Source of the DNA: Trinickia sp. Y13
GTDB taxonomy: Bacteria; Pseudomonadota; Gammaproteobacteria; Burkholderiales; Burkholderiaceae
DNA length: 64,000 bases
Assembly (NCBI RefSeq): GCF_029522115.1
Contig: NZ_JAKWFK010000008.1
Span: 243,748-307,747, forward strand
Direction of reading: 5' to 3'
Shown piece by piece: positions 17,537 to 28,534 of this stretch (the stretch's first letter is position 1; each line of letters opens with the position of its first letter). A program made the translations under genes and the position numbers. Below the pieces are notes generated by a model that was given only the letters and a program-made list of their open reading frames with translations, was not told the origin of the DNA and searched no databases.

Positions 17537-19606
17537 CTAGACGCCTCCGTCCTCGTCGGGAATCGCGGCGAGCTCGGCAAGCCATGCGTCGGCGGTCGAA
17601 TCGCTTGGCGCACGATAGTCGCCGCGCGGCGATAAAGAGCCGCCGGAGCCGACTTTGGGGCCGTTGGGCAGACAGCTTCGCTTGAATTGCTGCCCGCCGA
17701 AAAAGCGCAGGAGAAACACGCCAAGCCAAGCTTTGATCGCTCCGATTTCATAGCTGTGCCGCTTTTCGTCAGGCAAATCGGGCCATGGCCCCAGTGCGGC
17801 GTCTTGCCACGCCGTCCATGCGAGAAAGGCGACTTTCGAAGGCCGGTATCCGAAGCGAAGCAAGTAGTAGAGATTGAAATCCTGCAATTCGTAGGGGCCG
17901 ACTTTGTCTTCGGTGCGCTGAATATCACCGGCTTCTCCCGCCGGGATCAGTTCGGGACTGATCTCGGTGTCGAGCACGTCCAGCAAAACGGCGCTGGCCG
18001 CGTCGCTCAAGGCGCCCGATTGCGCGCTGCGGCGGATCAGGTATTGAATCAACGTCTTCGGCACGCTCGCGTTCACGCCATAGTGCGACATTTGATCGCC
18101 GACCCCGTACGTGCACCATCCCAGCGCGAGTTCGCTAAGATCGCCGGTGCCCACGACGAGCGCGCCGTATTGATTGGCCATCCTAAATAAATGGCTCGTG
18201 CGCTCGCCGGCTTGCACATTCTCGAACGTGATGTCGTGCACCGGTTCGCCGTTCGCAAAGGGGTGACCGATATCCTCGAGCATGCGCAGGCAGCTCGGGC
18301 GAATATCGATTTCGCGCGTCTCGCAGCCCAACGCGGCGACGAGGCGTCGCGCTTGATCGAGCGTACGCGCACTCGTGCCGAACCCGGGCATGATGCAACC
18401 GATTACTGCCGTGCTGGGCAACCGCATCGCCTGAACGGCGCGCATGCAAACGAGCAACGCCTGGGTCGAATCGAGCCCTCCCGAGACGCCGATGACGAGC
18501 CGCGAGGCATTAGCCGCACGCATTCTCGTGACGAGCCCTTGCACTTGGATGTCGTAAATCTCGCGGCAACGCTCGTCGCGGCGCGCAGGGTCCGAGGGAA
18601 CGTAGGGGAAGCGTTCGTACGTGCGCGAGAGCGGCAAGCGAATCGTGCGCGGTAACATCGCGGGCACCGATACCGTACGAAAGCGCGCGCAGGCATCGCG
18701 ATGCGCATGCGCCGAATCGCCGAACGTCGTTTGCCTCATGCGCTCGCTGACGAGCCGATCGAGATCGAGATCAGCGACGACGCATTGCGGCGCGTCGAGA
18801 AAGCGTCGCGTCTCGACGAGCGCGTTCCCGTTTTCATAAACAATGCCGTGACCGTCCCAGGCAAGATCGGTCGTCGATTCGCCGTAGCCCGCTGCGCTGT
18901 ATGCGTAAGCGGCCAAGCATCGCGCCGATTGATCGCCGACCAACGCACGGCGAAAATCGGCTTTGCCCACGGTCACGTTCGAAGCAGACAGATTGAGCAA
19001 AACCGTGGCGCCAGCCAAAGCCGCGAACGACGACGGGGGCACCGGCACCCATAAGTCTTCGCAGATCTCGACATGGAACGTGAGCAGCGGTTGCTGTTCG
19101 AAGCGAAACAGCAGGGCGCTGCCGCAAGGCACATCGGTTTGCCCCAGCAGCGAGATAGAGTCGCGCAGCAAGCGATTGCCTGGCGCAAACTGCCTCGGCT
19201 CGTAAAACTCCCGATAGTTCGGCAAATAGGTCTTGGGCACGACCCCGAGGATCCACCCTCGATGGATCACCGCGGCGCAGTTGAAGAGCAAGCCGTCGAT
19301 CTCGAGCGGCAAACCGACGACGACCACCGATTCGATGTCGCGAGAGGCAGCCGCCACGTCGCCAAGCGCGGCGAGGCTCGCGTCGAGCAACGCTCGTTGA
19401 TGAAACAGATCGTCGCAAGAGTATGCCGACAGGCCGAGTTCGGGAAACAGCGTCAATGCCGCGTGGCGCGCTTCGGCTTCTCGCATGAGCGCGATCGTTT
19501 CCTTGGCGTTCGACGCAGGGTCCGCCACATGGGTACGCGGCACGGCAACCGCGATGCGTGCGAAGTTGTGCCGGTACAAATTGAAGAAGCTCGGTCCATC
19601 GGTCAT
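17537..19606 (-). CDS. nadE: NAD+ synthetase, glutamine-hydrolysing
   Basis: A 689-residue two-domain enzyme. The N-terminal nitrilase-type glutaminase (1-about 285) has the Glu-Lys-Cys triad: E56 (LFPELGLSAYSC), K125 (VPKTYLPNYREFYE) and C182 (VEICEDLWVP). The C-terminal synthetase domain has the PP-loop SGGLDST at 375-381. It converts nicotinate adenine dinucleotide, ATP and glutamine to NAD+ in the cytoplasm, the last step of NAD synthesis. Length and order match the Mycobacterium-type NadE (about 680 residues). The frame is open for another 81 codons upstream, but the ATG at 19606 has a run of G (TGGGGGGA) as a ribosome site and fits the family start. Confidence 0.93.
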   Translation of the reverse strand: MTDGPSFFNLYRHNFARIAVAVPRTHVADPASNAKETIALMREAEARHAALTLFPELGLSAYSCDDLFHQRALLDASLAALGDVAAASRDIESVVVVGLPLEIDGLLFNCAAVIHRGWILGVVPKTYLPNYREFYEPRQFAPGNRLLRDSISLLGQTDVPCGSALLFRFEQQPLLTFHVEICEDLWVPVPPSSFAALAGATVLLNLSASNVTVGKADFRRALVGDQSARCLAAYAYSAAGYGESTTDLAWDGHGIVYENGNALVETRRFLDAPQCVVADLDLDRLVSERMRQTTFGDSAHAHRDACARFRTVSVPAMLPRTIRLPLSRTYERFPYVPSDPARRDERCREIYDIQVQGLVTRMRAANASRLVIGVSGGLDSTQALLVCMRAVQAMRLPSTAVIGCIMPGFGTSARTLDQARRLVAALGCETREIDIRPSCLRMLEDIGHPFANGEPVHDITFENVQAGERTSHLFRMANQYGALVVGTGDLSELALGWCTYGVGDQMSHYGVNASVPKTLIQYLIRRSAQSGALSDAASAVLLDVLDTEISPELIPAGEAGDIQRTEDKVGPYELQDFNLYYLLRFGYRPSKVAFLAWTAWQDAALGPWPDLPDEKRHSYEIGAIKAWLGVFLLRFFGGQQFKRSCLPNGPKVGSGGSLSPRGDYRAPSDSTADAWLAELAAIPDEDGGV

Positions 19607-19890
19607 TGCGAATCCCCCCATGGTCGATAAGGCGTAATCGGCTAGCGTCAAGCGAAGCTTAGCGCGGAGCGGACTTCCCGTCGCGGCGCGTTCCCCGTAT
19701 TCATAGCAGATCGGGGGCATCGCATGCCGTGCGCACACGCTTAGCGTCGCCCAGGGGCGCCCGGCGGCATATCGATCGGCCAACCGTTGACCTTCGTCAA
19801 GCGCCCAGCGTTCGCCCGTGCCTATAGTCGATTCATCGAACATGTTCATCGATTCGTCACTCGATACATAGGCAAATCAGGGAGAGTGTG

Positions 19891-20493
19891 ATGTCGTCTT
19901 TAAAAAAACTGAAGATGGCCGCGCTAGTCGCGGCTGGCGCGGCGCTCGTTTCGATCGCTGCGGCTCCCACGTCGACGTTCGCCCAAGCGTCCGGCGCCAG
20001 AGGCTCCGGCGGCTATGGCTATGGCCCGGGCATGATGCGAGGTGGTAACGGCTATGGCCCGGGCACGAGGGGTGGCGGCTACGGGTATGGCCCCGGCATG
20101 ATGGGCGGCGGCTACGGGTATGGCCCCGGCATGATGGGCGGCGGCTACGGCTATGGCCCGGGCATGATGGGCTATGGCGGCGGCTGGTTGGACGCGCTTG
20201 GGCTGAGTGACGAGCAGCGCACGAAGATCAATCGCATCCAAGACGATACGCGGCACGCGCACTGGGCGCTCATGAACAGCATGATGGACCAACAGGCCAA
20301 GCTGCGCGACTTGTACGAAGCACCGAAGCGCGATTCGGCGGCGATCGACGACACCTACAAGACGATCGGCGATTTGCGTCAAAAAATGATCGACTCTTCG
20401 GTCGAAGCGCACAAGCGGATGGAGGCGGTGCTCACTAGCAAGCAGCGAGAACAACTGCGCACCTATCGCGAGCAGGACGGCTGGGGCTGGTAA
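19891..20493 (+). CDS. Spy/CpxP-like periplasmic protein with Gly-Tyr-Met repeats
   Basis: A 200-residue exported protein with a signal peptide (about 1-31, ending TFAQA). Residues about 40-92 are five tandem copies of an 11-residue unit close to GYGYGPGMMGG. The C-terminal part (about 95-200) is a pair of long helices starting LDALGLSDEQRTKINRIQDD, the LTxxQ-like pattern of Spy/CpxP and periplasmic metal-sensor (ZraP) proteins. Such proteins act as ATP-free chaperones or bind metal. The Met- and Gly-rich repeats could bind copper or silver; this is inferred. The ribosome site GGGAGAG precedes the ATG. It is divergent from nadE and convergent with the arabinose importer. Confidence 0.75.
   Translation: MSSLKKLKMAALVAAGAALVSIAAAPTSTFAQASGARGSGGYGYGPGMMRGGNGYGPGTRGGGYGYGPGMMGGGYGYGPGMMGGGYGYGPGMMGYGGGWLDALGLSDEQRTKINRIQDDTRHAHWALMNSMMDQQAKLRDLYEAPKRDSAAIDDTYKTIGDLRQKMIDSSVEAHKRMEAVLTSKQREQLRTYREQDGWGW
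20008..20169 (+). repeat. 33-bp in-frame tandem repeat
   Basis: Five units: 20008-20040, 20041-20070 (a 30-bp degenerate copy), 20071-20103, 20104-20136 and 20137-20169. The last three are nearly identical (GGCGGCTACGGGTATGG...). Each encodes one Gly-Tyr-Met repeat of the Spy-like protein. The copy number is likely to vary between strains. Confidence 0.9.
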
Positions 20494-20501
20494 ACGCGCG
20501 T

Positions 20502-20530
20502 AAAAAAAAGGCCGAACGAATCGTTCGGCC
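20502..20530 (-). terminator. Rho-independent terminator of the araFGH operon
   Basis: A perfect hairpin, GGCCGAACGA and its complement around one base (20510-20530), is followed on the minus strand by eight T residues (plus-strand A run at 20502-20509). It lies about 125 bp after the araH stop codon and reads in the direction of that operon. Confidence 0.85.
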
Positions 20531-20656
20531 AAATCGCCTCGTCAGTCGGAGATCGATGCGGGGTCTTGCCCGCTTAGAGGGTGGGAGCGGCCGGGCGATG
20601 GTGCGCCCGGTACGCCGCCCGGCAATGGTCGAAGGAATCAGGCGCCGGTATGCGTC

Positions 20657-21652
20657 TCAGTGCGCCCGGCGGCTGCGACGTAGATGATCGAAGAGCACGG
20701 CCAGCAGCAAGATGCCGCCGCGAATCAAGTACTGATAGAACGTCGGCACGTTCAAGAGGCTCATCGCATCTTGCACCGAACCCATGATCAGCACGCCGAC
20801 GAGCACGCCCGAAATCGTGGCCACGCCGCCCGTGAGCGACACGCCGCCGAGCACGCACGCCGAAATCACGCCCAGTTCGAGCCCGACCGACGTCTTGGGA
20901 TCGCCTAGGCTCATCCGCGACGCGAGCATGACGCCGGCGAATCCTGTCACCAGCCCTTGCAAGACGAACACGACGATCTTGATGCGCGTGACCGGCAAGC
21001 CCGCCAGCAGCGCGGCTTCGCCATTGCCGCCGACGGCCAGCACGTTCTTGCCGAAAACCGTCTTGCGCAAGATGAATCCGAACAAGACGAAGCCGACGAT
21101 GTTGCTCCAAATCGGATAGGAAATACCGAGGAACGAGCCACCGCCGAGATCGAAGAAGCGTTCTTCCGAAATCATGACGGCGTCGCCGTTCGACACGATG
21201 AAGGCGAGGCCGCGCACGACTTCCATCATGGCGAGCGTCACGATCAGCGAATTGATGCGATAGCGCGCCACCAACACGCCATTGACCAGACCGACGGCGC
21301 CGCCCGCGAGCACGCCTGCCGTGACCCCAAGGAACACGCTATGCGTGGCCGTGATCAGCGTGGATGCGACCACGCCGGAGAACGCCACGATCGAAGCCAC
21401 CGAAAGATCCACTTCGCCAAGCGCCAGCACGAACATCATCGTGACCGCGATCGAGCCGATCAACGTGACCGACAGCAACAAGCCCTGCATGTTGCGGCTC
21501 GTCATGAAATCGGGCACCGTGAAGCACAGGACGATGAACAAAATCGCGAACACCATGACGATGCCGGATTTGTTGAGCAGTCGCCAGGTTTTCGCCGCAT
21601 AAGCGGCCGGCCCGCGTGCAGCGGGTTGCGAAAGGGTTTGAGGTTGTTGCAT
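20657..21652 (-). CDS. araH: L-arabinose ABC importer, permease AraH
   Basis: A 331-residue inner-membrane protein with eight to ten hydrophobic helices and no signal peptide. It carries the permease signatures of the ribose/arabinose/galactose class: ALGEVDLSVASIVAFSGV (about 77-94) and VGGNGEAALLAGLPVTRIK (about 208-226). It forms the channel with AraG for sugar delivered by AraF. It follows araG after 76 bp, is the last gene of the unit and is followed by a clear terminator. Sugar specificity is inferred from the neighbouring arabinose enzymes. Confidence 0.9.
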   Translation of the reverse strand: MQQPQTLSQPAARGPAAYAAKTWRLLNKSGIVMVFAILFIVLCFTVPDFMTSRNMQGLLLSVTLIGSIAVTMMFVLALGEVDLSVASIVAFSGVVASTLITATHSVFLGVTAGVLAGGAVGLVNGVLVARYRINSLIVTLAMMEVVRGLAFIVSNGDAVMISEERFFDLGGGSFLGISYPIWSNIVGFVLFGFILRKTVFGKNVLAVGGNGEAALLAGLPVTRIKIVVFVLQGLVTGFAGVMLASRMSLGDPKTSVGLELGVISACVLGGVSLTGGVATISGVLVGVLIMGSVQDAMSLLNVPTFYQYLIRGGILLLAVLFDHLRRSRRAH

Positions 21653-21728
21653 GGTCTCGTCTCGTTCATTGCCGCTTGCTGCGCGGCAGGAAAATCAGTA
21701 GTGCCAATGAATCGGTGAAATCGATGCG

Positions 21729-23285
21729 TCAGCGGGGCAGCGCAAGCTTGATCAGTTGATCGGGGGTCGCTTGCTCCTTGGGCAGATCGCCCACGACACA
21801 GCCTTCCTTCATGACGATGATGCGATCGGCAACGCCGATCACTTCCGCCAAATCGCTCGATACGAGCAGCACGGTTCTGCCTGCTTCGGCAAGCCCGTAG
21901 AGCAGGTCGTAGATCTGCGCGCGAGCGCCGACGTCGATCCCGCGCGTGGGCTCGTCCATGACGAACACGTCGATCTGCTCGGCCAGCCAGCGCGCGAGGA
22001 TCACCTTTTGCTGGTTGCCGCCCGAGAGCGTGCCGATCGGGGTATTGCCGTCGCGCGTCTTGATCGACAGCTTGCCGATGTAGTCTTCGGTCAGCTCGCG
22101 CTCGCGCCGTTCGTTGAGCAGCCAACGAGCGAAGCTCGAATGGCGCCGTGCGCTGATGTTCATGTTGTCGGCCACCGACGCGATCGCGACGATGCCTTCC
22201 TGCTTGCGGTCTTCCGGGCACATGGCGATGCCGGCCCGCACGGCGTCGCGCGGCGTACCGAAGCGCCTGGCGCGGCCATCCAATTCGACGTGCCCGGCGC
22301 TCGGCCGCACGGCGCCGCATACGAGCTTCATCAGCTCGGAGCGGCCCGCACCAACGAGGCCGAAGAAGCCGAGGATCTCGCCGCGGCGCGCGCTGAAGGA
22401 AACCGGTTGTGCCAAGCCCGGGCCGATCAACGCTTTGGCCTCGATGCGCACGTCGCCGATGGGACGCGCGCGATAGCCGTAGACATCGCGGATCGAGCGC
22501 CCGACCATCGAACTGATCAAGCGATCGCGATCAAGCCCGTCGACCGAGTCGAACGTCTCGATCGAGTGACCATCGCGAAACACGGTGACGCGGTCACACA
22601 GCTCGTAGACCTCGTCCATCCGGTGCGTGACATAGACAATGGCGCGGCCTTCGGCCCGCAGCCCGTTGATGATCTTGAACAACTGCGTGGTTTCGCGCGC
22701 CGAAAGCGAGCTCGTGGGTTCGTCGAAGGCGATCACGCGCGCATCGCGCATGAGCGCCTTGCCGATCTCGATCATTTGGCGCTGCCCGATCGAGAGATCT
22801 TTCACCTGCGCGCGCGGGTCGATGCGCTCGCCCAAACGTTCGAGCGTCTCGGTGGCGCGCGCGATCAGCGCTCGCTCGCTGAGCACGCCAAGACGGCTCG
22901 GCAACTGGCCGAGCATCAGATTCTCGGCCACAGTCAATTCCGGGACCAGGTGCAATTCCTGGTAGATGATGGCGATCCCGGCTTCGATCGCCGCCTTGGT
23001 GCCGGAGAAGTGCTGCTCGACGCCGCCGAGCTTCAACGTGCCCGATTGCGGCACGTTGACGCCCGAAAGTACCTTGAGCAGGGTCGATTTACCGGCGCCG
23101 TTCTCGCCCATCAAGCCGTGCACTTCGCCGGCGCGTACCGCGAACGACACACGATCGAGGGCGAGCACGCCGGGAAAACTGACGGTGATCCCGTCCAGCT
23201 GCAGGTATGACGAGGCCGGACCGGCGTTCGTCGCGTCCATGCGGCTTGCGCCGCTCTCTACCGTAGCATCGTTCGCGTCATGCAT
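21729..23285 (-). CDS. araG: L-arabinose ABC importer, double ATPase AraG
   Basis: A 518-residue protein with two fused ABC ATPase domains. Domain 1 has the Walker [10 protein letters not shown], the signature [15 protein letters not shown] and the Walker [13 protein letters not shown]. Domain 2 lacks a full Walker A ([14 protein letters not shown]), as usual in this class, but has [15 protein letters not shown] and [15 protein letters not shown]. It powers uptake through AraH. The start at 23285 lies 5 bp after the araF stop with a GGGGA ribosome site; a further ATG 15 codons in is possible. Confidence 0.92.
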   Translation of the reverse strand: MHDANDATVESGASRMDATNAGPASSYLQLDGITVSFPGVLALDRVSFAVRAGEVHGLMGENGAGKSTLLKVLSGVNVPQSGTLKLGGVEQHFSGTKAAIEAGIAIIYQELHLVPELTVAENLMLGQLPSRLGVLSERALIARATETLERLGERIDPRAQVKDLSIGQRQMIEIGKALMRDARVIAFDEPTSSLSARETTQLFKIINGLRAEGRAIVYVTHRMDEVYELCDRVTVFRDGHSIETFDSVDGLDRDRLISSMVGRSIRDVYGYRARPIGDVRIEAKALIGPGLAQPVSFSARRGEILGFFGLVGAGRSELMKLVCGAVRPSAGHVELDGRARRFGTPRDAVRAGIAMCPEDRKQEGIVAIASVADNMNISARRHSSFARWLLNERRERELTEDYIGKLSIKTRDGNTPIGTLSGGNQQKVILARWLAEQIDVFVMDEPTRGIDVGARAQIYDLLYGLAEAGRTVLLVSSDLAEVIGVADRIIVMKEGCVVGDLPKEQATPDQLIKLALPR

Positions 23286-23290
23286 GACGT

Positions 23291-24295
23291 TTAAATCCCC
23301 AGTTCCTTGCGCACGTCGAGCCAGTTGGTACGCGTCATCAGCTTGCCCGTGGTTTGCGTATCGGCGGGCGGCTGCTTGCCCGTCTTGATCCACTGCACCA
23401 GGTTCTCGGCGCTCTCCTTGCCGTGGTTAGTCGAGCTCACCGCGATCGTGCCGTAAAAGCCCGTCGGTTCCTTCTTCTGGAACTCGGCGAATGCTTCGCC
23501 CGCACCGTTGATGCCCACGCCAATCACGTCAGCCGACGGAATATGCAACTGCTCCGTGGCGCGCACACCGCCCAGCACCGATTCTTCGTTCAGCGCAAAG
23601 ATCACCCACTTCTTGATGTTCGGGTGCTTCGACAACACCGGAGAGGCTGCGACGAAGCCGCCTTCGTCGTCGGTCGTCTTTTGCGGCGCATCGAAGATGT
23701 TTTCCTTCTTGAAGCCGTTCGCGAGCAGCGTCTGCGTCGCGCCGTCCGTGCGCAGCTTGGCCGTCGGCAGTTCATAGTCGGAGATGCGGATCGCGCCCAC
23801 TTCCTCCGGCTTCCAGCCGCGGCGCTTCATCTCGTCGGAGATCGCCTGGCCCACTTGATTGCCGATCTTGAACGCTGACATGCCCAGGTGAGGCACGTCG
23901 GCAAGCGGCTTGCCCGTGGAATCGACGAGTTGATCGTCCACGGTGACGAACTTCATGCCGTACTTCTTGGCGCGCGCTTGAATCGCCGGTCCAAGGCGCA
24001 CGTCCGGGGCGCAGATGACAAAACCCTTCGCGCCTTGCGCGCCCAGGTTGTCGATCGCGCTCAAGACACGCTCGCCATCGGGCGTGCCGATGTTGACGAC
24101 CGAGAAGCCCTCGCTCTTGCCAAGCGCGGTAGCTGCCTTCTCTTCGTTGATGAACCACGCCTGCTCGGGCATCTTCACCAGGAAGCCGATTTTCAAGGGC
24201 TCGTCTGCGTGGACGCCGAGCGGGACCGCGAGGGGAGCGGCCAAAAGAGCGGCCATCGTGGCACGCAACGTGAAGCGGCGAAGCTTGCTGGTCAT
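23291..24295 (-). CDS. araF: L-arabinose-binding periplasmic protein AraF
   Basis: A 334-residue solute-binding protein with a signal peptide (about 1-30, ending GVHADE). The mature part begins [23 protein letters not shown], matching AraF, and has the type-I periplasmic-binding-protein motifs ([52 protein letters not shown]). It captures arabinose (possibly also galactose or fucose) and delivers it to AraGH. It is the first gene of the araFGH unit, with an AAGGAG ribosome site. A TTAG-N5-CTAA inverted repeat lies 62 bp upstream. Confidence 0.92.
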   Translation of the reverse strand: MTSKLRRFTLRATMAALLAAPLAVPLGVHADEPLKIGFLVKMPEQAWFINEEKAATALGKSEGFSVVNIGTPDGERVLSAIDNLGAQGAKGFVICAPDVRLGPAIQARAKKYGMKFVTVDDQLVDSTGKPLADVPHLGMSAFKIGNQVGQAISDEMKRRGWKPEEVGAIRISDYELPTAKLRTDGATQTLLANGFKKENIFDAPQKTTDDEGGFVAASPVLSKHPNIKKWVIFALNEESVLGGVRATEQLHIPSADVIGVGINGAGEAFAEFQKKEPTGFYGTIAVSSTNHGKESAENLVQWIKTGKQPPADTQTTGKLMTRTNWLDVRKELGI

Positions 24296-24356
24296 ACTAG
24301 TCTCCTTCTTGTCGGTCTCAGTGGACCGTGTTGTGACTCGAAACGAATCGGTAAGG

Positions 24357-24369
24357 TTAGTAGTCCTAA
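24357..24369. promoter_or_regulatory. Operator candidate TTAG-N5-CTAA at araF
   Basis: The inverted repeat TTAG-TAGTC-CTAA lies just upstream of araF. It shares the core TAG-N5-CTA with two sites at the divergent ytfQ/dehydratase promoter (31218 and 31284). It is a likely binding site for the FadR-type regulator encoded at 33704. Confidence 0.45.
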
Positions 24370-24495
24370 ATAACTTCCTGCGTACCCCCGATAACGTGCT
24401 CATTCGAGCCTCGGCAGGCGATGAACGGGGAGGGAGCGGCGTCGAGGCCGAGCCCGATCCGACGACCGGCTCCGCCTTGGAATCGCTCCCGCAAT

Positions 24496-26363
<1,868 letters not shown>

Positions 26364-26384
26364 TATTCGTACTCCTAATAAAAA

Positions 26385-27494
26385 CTATCCATGCATCCGG
26401 TTCAGGCGCGTGAGACGGGCGCGCAACCCGAGCGGGGCTGCGCTGCTGCGTTCGTCCGGGGCGCCGTGCTTGGCGGGATCGCGCACGGCCGTGCTCCCGA
26501 GCCCCGAGCCATTCGATTTGCGCCGCGCCGCTTGCCGCTCGATCACCCGTTGCAGCAGGCAGAACACGCAGAGCAGGGCGCCGATCACGATGCGTGTCCA
26601 CCACGAGCTGAGCGTGCCGTCGAACGTGATCAGCGTTTGAATCGTGCCGAGCACGCCCACGCCGAACACCGAGCCGATGATGTAGCCGACGCCGCCGGTC
26701 AGCAGCGTGCCGCCGATCACGCTCGCCGCGATGGCATCCAGCTCCATGCCCTGGCCTTGCAAGCCGTACCCCGACAGCACGTACAACGTGAACACGAGGC
26801 CGCCCAGCGCCGAACACAGACCGCCCAACGCATAGACGCCGACCTTCGTACGCGCGACCGGCAAGCCCATCAGCAATGCCGATTTTTCGTTGCCGCCGAG
26901 CGCATACACATTGCGCCCGAAGCGCGTGAAATGCGCCACGTAGATCGCAATCGCAAGCGTGACGAGGGCGATCAAAGCGCCTGCGGTGAGCGAGCCGCCG
27001 CCAAGCGGCAGGCTGTAGCTCGCCACCGCGTGAAACGACGGCTCGCTGATCGTGATCGATTGCGTGGTGACGAGAAAGCACGCGCCGCGCGCGAGAAACA
27101 TCCCGGCAAGCGTCACGATGAACGGTTGCAGGCGCAAGTAGTGAATCAGTGCGCCCATCGCCGCGCCATAGGCCGCGCCGATCGCGAGCACGAGCGGCGC
27201 CACGGCCCAAATCGGCCAATGCCAGCGTTCGGCGCATACGGCGCAGACGATCGTCGTAAAAGCCACGACCGCGCCGACCGACAGGTCGATGCCGCCCGAC
27301 AAGATCACGAACGTCGTGCCGATGGCGACGATGAGCAAGAAGGCGTTATCGACGAGCAGACCGAGCAGAACCTGCATCGAGCCGAAGCCCGTATACATGA
27401 ACGAGCCGAAACCGAACAATGCGGCGAACAGCGCGATCGTGACGACGATAGGAAGCGTGCGCGGATCGAGAAGACGACGGATGAACGCGCTCAT
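26385..27494 (-). CDS. yjfF: Sugar ABC importer permease YjfF
   Basis: A 369-residue inner-membrane permease with eight to ten hydrophobic helices. It has the class signatures ILSGGIDLSVGAVVAFTTI and ALGGNEKSALLMGLPVARTKVGVYALGG. The C-terminus is about 40 residues longer than in E. coli YjfF and is polar (KSNGSGLGSTAVRDP...), probably cytoplasmic. It overlaps ytfT by 4 bp (ATGA). With YtfT it forms a heterodimeric channel, for galactofuranose in E. coli; here the substrate may be furanose forms of arabinose or galactose. Confidence 0.88.
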   Translation of the reverse strand: MSAFIRRLLDPRTLPIVVTIALFAALFGFGSFMYTGFGSMQVLLGLLVDNAFLLIVAIGTTFVILSGGIDLSVGAVVAFTTIVCAVCAERWHWPIWAVAPLVLAIGAAYGAAMGALIHYLRLQPFIVTLAGMFLARGACFLVTTQSITISEPSFHAVASYSLPLGGGSLTAGALIALVTLAIAIYVAHFTRFGRNVYALGGNEKSALLMGLPVARTKVGVYALGGLCSALGGLVFTLYVLSGYGLQGQGMELDAIAASVIGGTLLTGGVGYIIGSVFGVGVLGTIQTLITFDGTLSSWWTRIVIGALLCVFCLLQRVIERQAARRKSNGSGLGSTAVRDPAKHGAPDERSSAAPLGLRARLTRLNRMHG

Positions 27495-28534
27495 TGCACC
27501 TCCGTGCGGGCGCGAGTGGAAGAAGCCGACGCTGCGAGCCGTGTTGCCAGTTGAGCCAGCAACTCGCGCGCACGCGCCGATTGAATGACGCTCACCACGA
27601 GCACGACGATCGCCTTGACGACCAGCGTCGCTTCCGGCGGCACGCCGATCGAATACGTGGTGTATGTCAGCGTCTGAATGATGAGCGCGCCGAGCACCGT
27701 TCCGATGAGCGAGAAGCGCCCACCCGCGAGCGACGTGCCGCCGAGCGTCACGGCGAGAATCGCGTCGAGTTCGAGCAGCAGGCCGGCATTGTTGCCGTCG
27801 GCGCTGCGCACGTTGGAGCTCGCCAAGATGCCGGCGATCGCCGCGGTCAGCCCGCAGAATACATAGACGCCGAAGACGATCGCGCTCGAGCGCAAGCCGA
27901 CCAGCCGCGCCGCGACGGGATTGACGCCGATCGCGCGCACCAGCAAACCGAGCGCCGTGCGATTGACCAGCAGCGAAGTGATGGCGACGACGATCAGCGC
28001 GATCCAGACGGCACACGGGACCATCGCCACGAAACCGTCCCCGAGCCGCAGGTAGCCGCGTGCGCCGATCGGAATGATCTGGCCACCCGTGAGCAGTTGC
28101 GCAACCCCGCGCCCGGCAACCATCAGAATCAGCGTTGCAATGATCGGTTGCATGCCGACGAGGGCGGCGAGCAACCCGTTCCATGCGCCGGCCAGCAGGC
28201 CCACGCCCAGTGCGGCCGCCAGTGCGAGGCCCACCCGGTTCGGATCGTCCGCCAACACCACGGCCGCAGTCGCCCCGGCGATCGCGACGACCGTGCCCAC
28301 CGAGATGTCGATGCCCCGAGTGGCGATGACGAGTGTCATGCCGAGCGAGACGACGACGAGCGGTGCCGCGCGATTGAGGATGTCGATTGGCGCGCCGAAC
28401 AAGTGTCCGTCGAGCACCGTGATCGCAAGGAAGTCGTGCCGGTGCACGACATCGAGCGCGAATAGCAGCAGCAGCGTGACGATGGGCCACAGCAGCGGAT
28501 GGCGCGCGATCGTCTGCAACGAACGCGAGTTCAT
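27491..28534 (-). CDS. ytfT: Sugar ABC importer permease YtfT
   Basis: A 347-residue inner-membrane permease. The signature VIATRGIDISVGTVVAIAG and a second, LVRAIGVNPVAARLVGLRSS, place it with YtfT. It overlaps both neighbours by 4 bp (ytfR stop and yjfF start), so the three are translationally coupled. The ribosome site GGAGG is 6 bp before the ATG. The C-terminal tail (STRARTEVQ) is short and polar. Confidence 0.88.
   Translation of the reverse strand: MNSRSLQTIARHPLLWPIVTLLLLFALDVVHRHDFLAITVLDGHLFGAPIDILNRAAPLVVVSLGMTLVIATRGIDISVGTVVAIAGATAAVVLADDPNRVGLALAAALGVGLLAGAWNGLLAALVGMQPIIATLILMVAGRGVAQLLTGGQIIPIGARGYLRLGDGFVAMVPCAVWIALIVVAITSLLVNRTALGLLVRAIGVNPVAARLVGLRSSAIVFGVYVFCGLTAAIAGILASSNVRSADGNNAGLLLELDAILAVTLGGTSLAGGRFSLIGTVLGALIIQTLTYTTYSIGVPPEATLVVKAIVVLVVSVIQSARARELLAQLATRLAASASSTRARTEVQ

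Noticed and set aside
19607..19849. N-terminal extension of nadE by 81 codons
   Set aside because: The family start and a G-rich ribosome site support the ATG at 19606; the extension has no homology-like features.
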